NCBI GenBank assembly: GCA_020796225.1
Contig: CM036767.1
Location: 10,899,927-10,963,926, forward strand
Length of the DNA: 64,000 nt
Origin: Arion vulgaris
Lineage: Eukaryota; Mollusca; Gastropoda; Stylommatophora; Arionidae
Reading direction: 5' to 3'
Every line of letters starts with the position of its first letter. The stretch's first letter is position 1. The notes below the pieces were generated by a model. That model was not told the DNA's origin and searched no databases. It saw only the letters and a list, made by a program, of their open reading frames with translations. Of the stretch, positions 22,501-37,675 are shown one piece after another. Position numbers and translations under genes: made by a program.

Positions 22501-25500
22501 TTATCTCGAACTGATTATCAATTAAACCTGCTACACCTAGCGGCAAAAAAGCAGAGAAGGACAAAGAAAGACCAACAAACAACATTTTTTCCATAGCTTT
22601 CTTCAATCATGATTGACTACATGATTGCATTTAATTTACATCTAGAAATAATACACTTTATTTATCATGCAATCTGTCCTATGCAAAAAAATATCAATTG
22701 TGACATATCCAATACAGAACTTTGCCATCAACCACAGTAAACTAGTCATCGATTTTCTAGGCACCATTTATACGTTCAGTAGTTTGCCATTTCTTTCTGA
22801 ACGGAGAGGTATATTTTTACCTACGCAAAAATTCCACGCTGAACAAATTTGCTTCCAAACGTGCCTGCCATGGAATATGAACTAGGTATGCTTGGGTTGT
22901 GATCAAGCTCACTACCGCTTAAGCTACAGACGCTACATCAAATGTAACTGTTATCTCAGCCGTCTGAACAACTCTTGATCTCTAGTCAGTTTATCCACCA
23001 CTTTCATCATATGTTTAAAATAATGCTCACATACAAACACACATATATATGAAAAAAATGAAAATGTCCTGTTACATTTGTTCATAAATAACGTCATGTA
23101 CCGAAGATGAAATATTTTGGTCATGTTAAACGTCACAGTGGTTTGGAGAGAATGGTAATGGAAGGCATGGTGCCTGGAGTACAAGGCAGGGGATGACCAA
23201 GCAAAAGGTGGCAGCAAGACATCAAAGAAACTTTGAACTGAAGCTGGAGGAGTCAGGAGAACTTGCTAGAGACATAATTTTTCGGAGGGCTGTGATGAAA
23301 GTGACGTTCCATAAGGGACATGCTAGTACTTGATGAGTGTATGTGTGTGTGCAGCCTGTTACCAGAGCCACCATTTGTAGGTAGTAGGATCTTGGTCAGT
23401 TCTAATTTGCTAACTTGCTGAACATGACTTCTATTATCTTATTCGCTACATATCAGGTTCCTTCTTCCTGATTTTAGTAAAACCCTATGAATGTGTACTG
23501 TCTTCCATCTGCACCTCTTTGTTGTTCTAGTTTTGTAATTTTGCTATTCTTCTTCCCTTTCTTTTCTTGCATTCGCCTGCTATGAATTCAGGCTGTAGTC
23601 AGGGAGACCTGGTGATTGGGTGCATCAGACTAATTTGTGACGTGAAGAGAATCCCTCATCAGTGTCCCCACCATACAAGCATGCCTTCTCCGACTTCAGA
23701 AGTAATTAATTCCATATAAATTGACAACAAACACAAACAGATTGCAATAAACATAAATGAAGACATGCGTTGTTTAGAAAGATGTTTATCTAATATTTAT
23801 TCCTGGAAATAAGAGCCGCAGTACCGCAGTTGTTAGTGAACTCGCTTCTTAGGCTAGTGGTCTGGGTTCAATTCCACAGTGGGTGTAAAAAAAAAAAATT
23901 CTGACCATAATGGCTCTCAGGTCAACCTAGCGTCAATTTGTACCAGGAAAAGCATTGGGAAGTAAAGCATCTGGGTGATTTTGATCACATCCACCATCAT
24001 GTTCTGAGGCCAATGAAAAATACGGGCCTAACACTGTAGTACCCAATGAACCTTGAGGTATGAAAAAGGGTTCCTTCACTTTTTATATCTGGAATGAGCC
24101 CGCCTGCCCAACGTGTTCGTAGCGCGTTGGACTGCGGTGACAAGCCCTCTGTGAGTGCGGGTTCAATTCTGCGGGCTGGCAGAAAAAGCCAAAGATTCCC
24201 CAGATTTACGGTGTTCGTGGCACTAAACAGAAGGGTTACGATGTCCATGGCATCTGAGCCAAGAGCTGACAGCTCAAGTGCTTCTGGATCGAGAAAAAAA
24301 AAAATTTAAAAATATCTGGAATGATGTTCATCAAACATTGTAAAGCTTCTGCTTACAAGTGATACTTACATGATTAGCTAGTTCATGCACTGTTCCATCT
24401 CTAGGCATGCTTGTAGATTTATCATTCTGTAAATAAGAACGCAATTATTTCACTTAAACACATAATATTATTTATCATTATGTTTCCTATCTTCAAATAT
24501 AAACAGAGGCGTTACTTACTACACCACATGACCTCCTTGTCGGAAGCTTCCACCAAAGTTATAAAAAAAAGAAACCATTTTCCGTCTGTAAAGACAAAAG
24601 GGTATATATATATCAAAGGAACATCAGCTTTTAAAAGTCTATATAAAATATGGAAGTTGTATAGTATTAAAACTAAATTACGAATTTTCAATTCAAATGT
24701 TGTATCAATTCTAACATATGCCAGCAAGAGTTGGAAAGTGACTAAATATATAGAAAGAAAACTGAATGCATTTGAAAATAGATGTCTGTGAAAAATAATG
24801 AATATAAAATGGAACAAATTCAGGAGAAATGCCTGGTCAACCACTAGTGACAACAGTTATAAGAAGGAGAAGATGGATATATGTTGGACACACCTTGAGG
24901 AGAAATTATCAATGAATACCAAAGCAGGCACTGAAGTGGGATGCAAAGGGTTCAAGAAAGAGAGGACGACCTATGGAGACCCTGAAACGAACTCTGCTTA
25001 GAGAGGCAAGAAATATTGATCTCAGTCCCATGGAGAAGATTGAGCGAGTTGCCCAGGATAGAGCGGTATGGAGAAATTGCTTGCAGGACCTATGTAACTT
25101 ATAACGGTACAAGAGGAATTATATATATATATATAGTGAACGATAAGTAATTTGACAAATCATGCTGATGCTGATAAATATAGTCATCAACCCTCATACC
25201 AATCTTGTTCAAGTAAGCTTTATCGTTACTATGTATGCAGATGGTAGCATAAACAACATTGTGGAATGCACATGCACAAAGTAATATTTGGATATAATAC
25301 TATACCCTGATGTTGTCTGTAAATTCTTCCAATGCTTTTGCTCCCTGAAAGGAATAAAAAAAACAGCTCTGATATTATATCATCATCATGTGCTTAGTAG
25401 GAAAATGGAACAGCAGTAATTCAAATAAAGATTAGCTATATTTTGTGGGTACAACAATTAATTCAAAGAATGTGACAGTGGCAATAATAAAATGAAATCT

Positions 25501-28500
25501 GAATATATTTGATTGAGTGATTGATTGATAGGATCATTATCATTGCACTTTGGTGAGTAACCATATGTGCTTTGATCTTTTTCTTATATAGGAACTTCTC
25601 ATCGGAAGTACATGAACTCTGTAGCATCTGCGAGGGTCCCCAACGTAATTTAGACGATAGTTAAAAATATTTGCAGAAATTTTATTTTTAATCTTTCTTG
25701 TGAATTTTGTCAGGGCAGCTGCTTTCCAGCCTGTTTTTTCTCGATTTTAAACTGCCATAGGTTCTTTTTATGTGCTCAACATCAACACTGATTGAAATGT
25801 TTTATCGTCTCTCTCCGATAGGTCTAGGAACTCGATCTCACCACACTGAGATAAGGGATCTCTGGAAAAATATTTTGATGGCTTCACGAGGGAGCACACC
25901 AAGTACCTTTGGAACGAGAGATGAGCTCCTAACTTCTACGGAACAGAGACACCCCTATGAACATGTTTAACAAAGATGTCTGACAAGTGATAGCAGAGAA
26001 GATTGATATGACTGTCACCAGTCTCATTCAATGACAAACTCTTTAGAGATCTCAACGATCCAGAGACACACCCTTTTCCCCTTCCTTTGAACATATTCAA
26101 GCTGATTTCTCCGAGTGAACAAGAAAGAAGCAAGTTCTCTAGCAAGTTCTCAGCCTCTTCCGAGTATTCATAAGTTCTCGCTCACATTTGTCAGTTATAT
26201 AATGCTCAAATGTTTCCTCCGTAAAAGCATGGCAGTACTAAAATTATGTCAAATAATTCTGTGGTACATGTCGTCAAATTGTTCAAGGTTTCTTAAATAT
26301 CCTACTGCCACCTTCATCTTGGTCTTCCCCTGCATATGCCACCAAGAACCATGCCTTCCATTACTTTTCTTTCCAAATCCTCGGGCCGTTTGATGTGACA
26401 AAAATACTTCATTTTTCTGGACATGATGTTATTTATGAGCAAATGCTCCTCGACATGTAAGTCTTGTAGTATGTCATTGTTTTTTTCTCTTCACTGTCCA
26501 GGGCATTCTAAGAATTTTTTGGCAGCACCTTATTTCGAACGTTTAAATTTTGTTTCTTAATGCGTGTGTTATGGTAAATAAACTTAACATACCCAAAATC
26601 TGGAGGAATCCAACTCTGTACTGCATCGTTGAAAATCTAATTCATTTAAGAGATGACACACAATTTGTAGCTACTTTGCATAGACACACACCCATGTGGT
26701 GTGGGGCCGCAAGGGAAGAAAAGAATAGTACCACTGCGACCTACAAGGCGACTTAGAAGCGACTTATGTAGGACCTAGGAATACTATCCTCATAAATAAA
26801 AGGTGTTGCAGAAATCAGATGTGCTGGTCTACTTATAGGTGCATACATGGCACAACGCACAATCGCTCTTAAGCTCAGATCACATATAAATCACAAAGAG
26901 TGGTTTACAAGTGGTTGATATGGAGTGTTCAAAGAAGAAGAAGCATAGACACTAAGAATAGTTTGTGAAACTTTCATGAAAGAACATCATTTTTGTGTGT
27001 GTTAAGCCAACACATTTTCTTGTTACCTTATGCCATATGGAATAATTTCAAACTTGCATTGTCAAAAGTCAAGGATTACATACAGTTGGTCACTCTACTA
27101 TCAAATGCATCAACATTTCCTATGCTTCTATCTATATTCTCTTTGTGTCCCGATTGACCCATATGGCTTCCACAAGAGACTTCCACTGTTGCTGTTCTAC
27201 TGCCTTTCTATCAACCGTCTCCCACATCAGGCCACACTCCTTCAACTCTCTCTCCACAGTTCTTCCCCACGTTTCTTTGGACATCCAGGCCTTCTCTTCC
27301 CATCTGCTGTCCATCTGAGAGTTGTCCTAGCCAATGCCCCTACTGGCATATGGCATACATGTCTAATCCACCTCCATCTTCATCTTTTAATGATGGTCTC
27401 CAAAGATGCACAGTCCATTCGTTTCAAAAGCTTCTTTTTTATGGTATTCCTATGCTTAGCATTTTCAAATGTTTACCAATTATGGCTAATAAATATAATA
27501 ATTATTATTTAATCACTGTAATTTAACAAATTTAAGCAAGTTAGCATTTGAAAATAGATGTCTAAATAATGAATATAAATGGACAATTCGGTGATAAATC
27601 AGAGACATGTCTGGTCAACACTAGTGACAACTGTTATAAGAAAGAGAAGATGGAGATATGTTGGACCACCTTGAGAGAAATGATCAATGAATATCAAGCA
27701 GGCATTGATGGATGCAAAGTTCAAGAAAGAGATGTGACCTAAGGAGACCTGAAACGACTTTGGAGAGAGCAGAAATTCGGTCTCAGTTCCATGGATGATT
27801 GAGCAGTGCAGAATAGAGCGGTATGAGAAATACTTGCAGGCCCTATGTAATGTATAATGGCACAAGAGGAATATTATCATTATAATTTTAAAGAGCTAAT
27901 TAACAATATTTATAAATACTAAATATTCTAATTCTCTTCCTTGAAACTAAGGCATCAACAGATTTCAACCCGATCTGTCTTGCACAGCTTAGTTCATTCC
28001 AGGTCTTTCCGCCTCTTATCTTTCATTGTCTACAGTTCATCTTCATGTCTCTCTAGGTCGTCCTCTACCTCTCTTGCCTCCCGGATTCCATTTGAAAGCC
28101 ACAAGTGGGTGCCTAGTCTTCTGCATTCTTAACGTAAGTGCCAACCACTTCCATCTCCTTTGTGTTTATTTCCTCGTTGATAACTACCAAGTATGAAAGA
28201 ATAAGGGAAAAATGCTAGTTACATCTACTAATCTTGCAGAAAGTTAAACAAACACAAAAAATTTTCAAATAAAAAAAATGAATGACTGCTCACTTACAGT
28301 GCTGTCCCAAAGTTGATAAAAGACATGCCAGTTTGGCTCTTGTTGGTGCCTGACAGCCCTGAAAGATGAATGTTTCATAAAAATTTACAATACATTCAAC
28401 AATTTAATCATATTGGTACACACTAAAATTGAATAGTCTAAGATGCAGTGGATGAGATGACAGAAGTCAGTTTCACGGTTGATGAATCAGAACTGACTAA

Positions 28501-31500
28501 GACAATACTCTACCTTCAAGTGGTTACGTTGGTAATAGGTTTCATCGCTGCAGTCTAGGTAAAAGAGTAAAGAATGAAGAGGGAAAGTAAATTTGTTATA
28601 AAAAATTTACTGCTGAAAAATAACATGTCAAACCAAAAGACACAGATATCACAGCCTCGCTGTAAACTGCAACACAATGTAACAACTCTCTTCACGACTG
28701 CCTGTTGGATGAAGACACTAAAATAGATGTTGAATTGATCCAGTGATTTAAGTAGTTTTGAAGTTACCTGTTCTACAAGTAGAACTGGATGCCTGAGGGG
28801 CAAAGTGAGGAGTGTGTTTAACCAACGAGCCACAGAAACAATCAAAATGCACACTTTTTTATATCTGTTGGGGGAGACTGAGCACTTATGGGTCTGCCCG
28901 GAGTGCAATGACATCGGTTTAGTAACCAGTAACAAATAAAAGTGTAACAAATGACATTTGCAGGGCGATTGAAGAGAGAAAAAATAACAACAATCAATAT
29001 GATTATCTCATGGATATATTGATGTCATTAATATTGATGAGCTCTATTTCTTACTTTCATTTGAAAACATTTTGTTGAGGATTTTACCTTTCTGACCTAT
29101 TTTTTCAAGTCTACTTTTATATTATGCTATTTATACGTTGGTGGCATTTGTAGCTTACACTGTAGTGAGCTCGATCACAACCCAAATGTACCTGGTTGAA
29201 ACACTGCGGTGGGAAGTTTGAACAAATTATTCCTGAATTTTACAACGTAAAATTGCCTCGCTTCAGAAAGACGCAAACAACTGAACGATAGTGGTGGCTA
29301 GAAAATTGAGACTGTATGTGGTTGATGTCGACATCCTGTAAGAGGATCTACCACAATTTTCATTTTATTTATACATCACACTTCCATTAGTTTTGCTTTA
29401 CTTCAGACATAAATATGTTTATTACATTGTCAACAGCATATCTATGTTGTTCATTAACTCAGTCTGGACCAAGCACCACACTATGTGGCCTTGTGTTGAC
29501 ACCTTTACCAGGAGAAACACTAAGGACGTTTTTATTCTAAAAATGGCTTTTGCCCTGGTCCAATAGAGTTAAATCAATAATTATGATTTTCCTACCTCTA
29601 GCATCAAATCAAACTCAGGTTTGACAGCTCGTAGATGTTGAACAATTGGAAATATTGATAGGACAGCTGTGAACTCATGTCTGGCAACATTCTTTCTAGC
29701 CGCTGTAGCAAGAAGCTGGGAAAATTGTATAAAATGATTGCATTAAAAGAATATATTCATTCGTAAAAACTATGATCATCTACACCATACAAAAATGGGT
29801 CAAGTCGAATGATTTACTTCATTGCACCGGGTTTTACCTCGTATGGTAGCCTCTCAGCAGAAATGGAAGCCATCTGCCGAGTATTGACAAAGCAGGAACT
29901 TCGTGGCTCTGCAGCAATCTTAGGGTCTCTGAAAAATACACTGTGAACAGAGCGCACGGTTCGGATTCGCACCACCACCTTCAGAATGGAGGCGGGGCTT
30001 AAAACTTAGCCACGGGGACCTACGGTTTATATTAAATTAATAGAGTCAATCCTGACTTTAGACCCATAGATATTTTTATTTTAAATTAACGTTACTTGCT
30101 CTGTCTTAGACCATTTAATAAAATATTGCCAAATAGCTTCATATTGGACTAATATTTCAGTTCAGTTTCAGTTTGAAATATCTTCATTGCACTACGGACA
30201 TGTTCATAGGTGCTCAGATCTCCTTTACAATATCTTAAATAGGGTTCAGCAACTAACAATACCAGTTTGATGTTGATTGATGAGCCTATTCATATACCAG
30301 CTGTGCTGTTCTTTTCTGTGATTCCAATCTTCAATCCAAACTTCACAACCTAGTGGTTGACTGGATTGGTTTAGATTGGACTAATATTATATTTATTCAA
30401 CTTTGAATCCAGTTCAAAGTTGTTTCCTACTAAGTTTCATAGTTTAGATTATAAAACCCTTAAATTAGCGATTCAAGCTGATGAATAGTGTAACGTTAGT
30501 GGAAAAGCTTAGTTATTTACACATCTTTTATATATATATATTCCCAGTGACAAAATAATCACACAATTTTTAGGTTGCAAAGCGCCTGTGAGTTGCCAGG
30601 GCTTGCAAGGGGAGCAAGGAATAGTAAAACTGCGACCTACAAGGCATCTTCATGAGAGGTGACTAAGAGGCGACTAAGGGGTAGGGGCCTAGGGAAGCTA
30701 CCCTAGTAAATTTTTTTTTTTTTTTTCCGATCCAGAAGCACTTGAGCTTTTTCAGCTCTTCGGTGCCATGGACATCGTAACCCTTCGGTTCGGTGCCACG
30801 AACACCGTGAATCTGGAATTTCTCCATGCCACAATTGAACCCGTGACACTCAAGGGGCTAGTCACCCACAAGTCCTGAGAGCGCTAGAGGAACTAAGGTG
30901 GGCCAGGAAGCACCTAGTAAATAAAAAGGGTGGTTGCAGAAACTGTATGTGTTGGCATACTTGTAGGTGCATAACTAGCACAACATACAATCAGATAACA
31001 TACAAATCACAAAAAATGGTTTAACAAGTCCTCGATATGGAGTGTTCGAAGATTTTTAAAAATTTATGATACAAGAGGATAAGATCATTTCCAAATTTTT
31101 ATATTTTTTGGAGAAACTTCAGATTCGATGGAATTCTTGTATTAAAATGTGTACTGATTTGACACAGCATGACTAATATGTTGAATACAGAAGATCAAAT
31201 TTCTCTAGAATAAATGGAGTAAGGAAATAAGACTGAAATTTGTATTGACAACATGGTCTACAAAGTGTGTTCTGTGCCTGGCTCTGCATTGAGTAAAGTT
31301 GGGGTCAGCTAGTCTCTTTTAGAAAGGGGTAAAAATTGGAAATTAGTAGACTCATAGAATAAACAAGCAAACGCTATGTAAACTTTGACCACAAAGTCAA
31401 ACGAGACTCTGGTTTGCCTAGGGGGATGGACTCTAGATCATTTCTTTTTCCTATGTATTAATGTGAACCCGAATAAATAAGCATGCAGAAACCGGATATA

Positions 31501-34500
31501 CTGACCTATGGATCTTTAGTCATCTAACTGGCACAACAAACTCATGCTCTAAGACGTACATCACATTCCAACCATAATGAGTGGTTTAACAAGTGATTGG
31601 TGTAGAGAGAATGAAGAAGAAGTCCTGACAACACACCTGAATATTAAGCCTGACCAACAAACTGAACACAGAATAAAACAGGCTAAGACTCACTTATTCA
31701 CTTACAAAATAGTCAAATGATCACAAACTTACCTCTCCCTCGCTCACTAACGAGTCAAGAGTTTGTTGAATAATATTATCAAAAGCAGTTCTCTGATGTT
31801 TTTCTGGGATGATTCCTCTCATGAGATGTGCTTCACTCTGAAAAGAAAAGTTATGTTATTCGATCAAGGTCATGGCAAAATAGACATTCCCATTCGTGCT
31901 CTGTCCTCCAGTGCAGCAGCCATCCTAAAGTCCACCAGCTCACCATACCCATGAGAAGTTGATTAGTATATCTTCTCTCTGTACCATGAAGATGACACTG
32001 TTTGGCTTGCCCAAACTTAACTCTAATTCTCGCATTTGGTCCTGTGTTTGAGACTCCCCCATATCATATAAATGAGTGTGCACTGCATTGATGACATCAG
32101 CTCGGTACATACTTCTGCCAGCTTGAGTCAGTGCATTGCTTGCAAGAAAGTCAGCAAGTTTGTTGCCCTGTACTTCAGAATGTCCAAGTCTGTACAACCA
32201 AGCCATTGTCTTGAGATGTGACCACTGAATGCTGTCCACCCATTCCGTGCGCAGACTTCCAGATTAAATTCTGTGAAGAACATTTATTGAGTCTGATATC
32301 TCTCTCTCTCACGATCGTTCTTAAGCTGCTTTTATCATTCTATTGTGATATATAAGCAGCCAAACATCAAGAACGGATGTACGCGCATAGCCTTCAGTAC
32401 CTATTGGAGCTCAGGTGCTTATCCTTCGGTGGTGTGTTCGATTTCAACCAGCGTTTACTAGGTTCGCTCTCCGTTAGCCTTTTGCTGTCCCCTGCCAAAA
32501 CCCACAAGGCAGCAGGCTGCTATTTTCTTTTAAGGCAGCGACCCTTCAACGGCCTGCCCTTCCAGCTTACGAGCGCCATCTGCCCAGCAAACAGGTTGTT
32601 TTGTGGACTCCTTGGTTTGCCGCCCGTCCAGTTTTGTGTATGGTTTGCTCCGCTAGCTTTTGATTGTTCCCAATCAAACTACAAGGCAGCAGTAGTTCCC
32701 TGCGAGCGAAAACGAGCACTGGCTTTACCTCTGCTGGGCTTTCCAGTTGCTTTGCAAAGTCTGATATGATAATCCTATAAGAGGTTTAAAAAAAAAGTAT
32801 ACTTTGACACAAATTATATATTATACTATATATTTTCCATATGTCTGTTGTCCATGATGTGACATATATTGATTGATACAGTGATGTTCATTTTTATCAA
32901 TTTCATCATCAAATAGCTTGTCCTGAGCAGAACTTTGCCAAACCAACAGTCTGGAATTTCTCTCTCTCATAGGCCAGATGTCCTGCCTCTGCAGCCGTCA
33001 TGTTCAAACCATCAGTTACAACCTGAATCCATCTTCTCCGTGGTCTTCCTCTTCTTCTCTTTGCAGGTATTTATTACAGACAAATTTAGATTTTGGTGAG
33101 CTATAAATAATTTAAGGTTACTATCCTGCTATGAAGACTGCAAGAATTCCAAGTCAAATGTGATATAGTTAGATAAGAGCACTATACTAGTAGCCAAAGA
33201 AGAATAGTAAACCAACAAAGATCTGGTGTCATTTGTTGTCCCATGCTGAGAGACATACTTAGGTGTAGATTGGAGCACTTATGAAATAATTGGTCCGATG
33301 TGCAGTGATGATGATCTGATGAATAAACTAAACTAGACTGTCTTTGAAGTGTGTGGGCCTTCACAGCAAGCTCAAGAGACTTATTCTTCTTCGAAAGCTC
33401 CATATCGACCACTTGTTAACCCTCTGTGTGATATGTATGTTATCTGAGCCTAAGAGTGAGTGTGTGTTGTGCCAGTTATGCGCCTACGCCTACAAGTAGG
33501 TCTTTATTTACTAGGGTAGTTTCCCTAGGCCCCTACCTCAGTCACCTCTTACGACATGCCTTATAGGCTGCAGTGGTACTATTCTTTGCTTCCCTTAAAG
33601 GCCCTGGCAGCACACAGTCAATGCTCAAGAGACAACACTGTTGCAGAGCTTTAGGTAAGATGTAACCACGGTTGTCTTGGTATCACCTGATGCACCTAAA
33701 AGTAATTTAGTGAAACTGTGTGCTGGAAATATGTTTGGATAGTGCTGTGAAGTCTTATTTAAATTTTTGGGGTCAGAACTATAGTATATACCTACACAAT
33801 GGTTGTTCTCAGGAATACTAGCAGTGGATATATCCTTATATCTGATTAATGAGCTAAACATAGTTTGCCCCTCATTGATGAAATGTTTGAATTTCTACCC
33901 CATGGATCGTTTTTACAACAGAACTTACCTGCATTTCTATAAGATAACAATATCATGCAGGCATAAACTCTAACCTACTTAACTTATGGTTAAATATGTC
34001 TGATATTAACTGAATCTAGAACAAAGATTATGAAGCTATTTCTTGTTAATAGATTTATAAAACAGACTAACCTGTATCAATCTGAGCACAGCACTAAGTT
34101 CACTTATGTATAAGTCAGACTCAGGGTCTGTTGTCTCTTCTTTGATAGGATCAGGGCAGAAGACTTGCTTACGATGTCCTAAAATATAATTTTCATACTC
34201 TGTAACACAGTCTGTCCCCATTGTATGTGTGAATAAATATATTTAGTGATCTACTAGGAAAAGTGATTCTGCATACATCAACAAAATTAGATTACTGAAG
34301 CTACCAACTGTCTTTGAATAGAATTTACAGAATATGAGTGCTTTTTCTTCAAACGCTCCATATTGACCACTTGTTAAACCACTCTATGTAATTCGTATGT
34401 GATCTGAGCCTAAGAGCTATTGTACGTTGTGCCAGTTATGCGTCTACAAGTAGGCCAGCACCTCTGATTTCTGCGGCGCTTTTTATTTACTAGGTAGTTT

Positions 34501-37500
34501 TCCTAGGCCCCTACCTCAGTTGTCTCTTATGTTATGTCTTGTAGATCAAGGGAAGAAAAGAATAGTAACACTGCGACCTACAAAGCATGTCAACATGCCA
34601 AACAGTGTCGTCTTTGCGGTAGAGAGAGAAGATATACTAATCAACTTCTCCTGGGTATGGTAGCTTCCCTAGGCCCCTACATTTGTCGCTTCTTACGACA
34701 TGCCTTGTAGGTCGCAGTGTTACTATTCTTGCCCTTGCTAGCCCTGGCAACACATGGACAAAACATGAGTACAAGCAAACATATAACTAATGTGTGTTGT
34801 CAAAACGAAATCCACAAACAAGCAGGAAATAAGTGGTACCAATAAAATTATAGCAGAGTCAAAGTTGAAACAATGAGATTACAGATGTCATAAATACATG
34901 TTGGACCAGCAAGCTAACAGACACACATCCTTTAAGAGTGTCCAACATACAATGAACAGAGAAAACACACATAGCCAATCCCCAAGTCAGTCAAGAAATA
35001 GCTATATTGCAATGTACACAGACTGTGGTTGACCACTAACTACTTCAGAGTATACAATCTGATGTTTGAAAATGTTGGAAGAAGATGAGACCCCAACAAA
35101 GGGCCAAATTATGAAGCCAGCAGTGAAGAAGCAAATTTATAGAGACAGACACATTCTTTTCTTTTTCTCTAATCATGTTCCTCACACATGAGTTAAAATA
35201 GCTAAAACGAGCATTTGTACGTCAGAAATAGTGTTTTTCACTGTCTTTGTTATTTCTGATGTCTACTTTTTGCATGGACATATCTACCCTTTGCTCTTAT
35301 CCATTATATCGGAGTAGCATTGTTCTTCTTTGATTAGCACCTGCCTGTTGCAAAAATGCTTATGTTTGGTCAACCATTTAATTTGTTGTTTCTTGATGAA
35401 GTTCAGTACTGATGTTGTACCCACTTTTTCCCTGATGTCTTCATTTCTAAACCAGTCTCTTCTTGATAGTCCCAGCATTCTGCATAGACAAAACATCTCT
35501 ATTGTGACAAGTTTTCTTCTATCGTTTGATATCAGCTCCCAGGTTTTGCCTGGATAGCATAATGTTATCGCAAATAATATAGCATTGCATGATAGCCACA
35601 TTAAAGAGCCAAATACATAGAGGGTAACACTACTGAATAATTTTTTTTAATGGTTTTGTTATTTAACCTCTTCGGAAAGGCTCAAGAAGATTGAGATACC
35701 ATCTTTTCAACAAATCAAAGATTTAACTTCTGATAAGTGTGACAAATTGACTTCTGAACATCTTTCACAAAGATGTCACGCACATGAGAAACAGAGAAGA
35801 CGTACAGATCACCACCAATGCCATTGCATGAAAATCTCTTTGGGGATCTCGACAACCCAAGGTTAACATCTTGTTTGTTTGTTTGTTTGCATTCGTTCTC
35901 ATCAACAAGTTTAATCCTCTTTTTGACATGTTTGGTTTAGGCCAAGAACAACGAAACGTGGCACCTCGGTTCGGTTTACACCTGAGAGTGAGCAAAGAAA
36001 AGAAAAATGTCGTACACATGAATAAGATTAAATTTCTATTTCACTTACCCTGTTCTAGTTGGAGCAAAGACGTTGCTTTCTTAGTAAAATTTCTGAAAGG
36101 AAAAAGTGTATAAGTATCCTATCATTAAATGACAAAATAAAACAAATGACAGACATAGGTAATTATTAGTTTCACTTAGAGTTCTCAAAATTTCATTAAG
36201 AGAGAAAAGAACAAACAGGGGTTTCTGCGGTATAAAGTTAATGTACTTGCATCTCGTTTCAAAGCTATTAGGCTCGTTTCCCGCATGGAGCGATCAGGAA
36301 TTTTCCCAGAGATCCCTGATCCCAATGTAGGTGAGATCGAGTCCTAATGAAATAGACGATAAAACAAGCATCCCGTACTCATGTTGAGTGTGTAAAAGAA
36401 CCCTCGGCAGTCGAAAATCTATAAGAGCTTACTGTAAAGTCATTGCTCTGGCAAAATTCACTTTTTTTAAATTAAAATATTTACAAAATTTCCATCTTCA
36501 AAATTACATCAGTACGACAGAGTTTGTGCACTGCCGTTGAGATTTTCATATGTAAGAAAGAGATCACAGCTCACATGATTATTCACTGAAGGGTAATGAT
36601 GATGGTTCAAGAAATCAGAACAAACAGATCTATTCAACAAAACTTTACAATTTAATAGAACTGGTTCATGAGAATAATAAAATTGAGAAAAGTGAAGTAT
36701 TTCGGACATACAGAGACATGATGGTTTTGAAAAACAAATATGGAGGGAAGCATTCAGGGAAAATGGAGAAGAGGAAGACCAAAGTGAAGATGGATACAGG
36801 GTACTTGTCTACAATTTCACCGCAGGAAAAGGGAAACCTCGCTGACCTAAGTTAAGTGACGTCAGTCCGCCATCAGTGTGTGCGGACGTGGAGGAGAACC
36901 GGGTTCAAAGGTCACGGATGTGATGTTTATTGTGTATTTTGTATGTACATAAGCAGTGTTTTGATTGAATTGGGAGCCCTGAAAAGGACTGTATGTGGGA
37001 ATGTGAGGTGGAAGGAGGCAGGATGGGACTAGGAGTGTTACTGTGGGCGCCAGAAACATATAGTATCAGCAATAATAGCTACGAAGGGGTCTAAATTTCT
37101 GAATTTAGTCCAGCGAGCCACATAAACTCACACACTCAGGGAATGACGGGATTTTACGTTAATAACATAAATAATGGGGAACCTCTGCGCTATATTTAGA
37201 ACAATGCTCGCAAACAGTCTATATTTAGAATGACCTCAGTTTTTGGTGAAATTGTAGACAAGTACCGGATACAGAATGTGATAAGATGAACGTTTCAGCA
37301 ACAGAGACAAAATATTTTGTATTTGATATGTTCCAAATGATTGCAATAATGCAAAGTTCTGCACAGAACAAGCTACTGGATGACGATGAGGAATAAATTG
37401 TAACAAATTGCTTAAATTAAGCTTAAAAGTTATTTTGTTGTCAATCTATAGCTAAAAAGCCATCCTTTCTTAATTGTTTTTGACTAACATTGATCGTTAA

Positions 37501-37639
37501 TGAAGAGATGAAGTGTTTATGATAAATTCTAAATGTAACAAGAAAAGATAAAATCAGAAATGACGAAATCAGCAGAAGAGTGGAATCCTTGCCGGTGCTA
37601 AAATATATTAACCCTTTAGCTGCTAAGGACGTGTGTGTG

Positions 37640-37675
<36 letters not shown>

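Noticed and set aside
26115..26393. 92-codon ORF in EXOC7 intron
   Set aside because: No domain, no homologous copy and poor codon pattern; antisense reading also unclear.
32377..32769. 130-codon plus-strand ORF with good composition
   Set aside because: Overlaps SINE-like family F, whose other copies (3.0 and 18.1 kb) are non-coding and broken.
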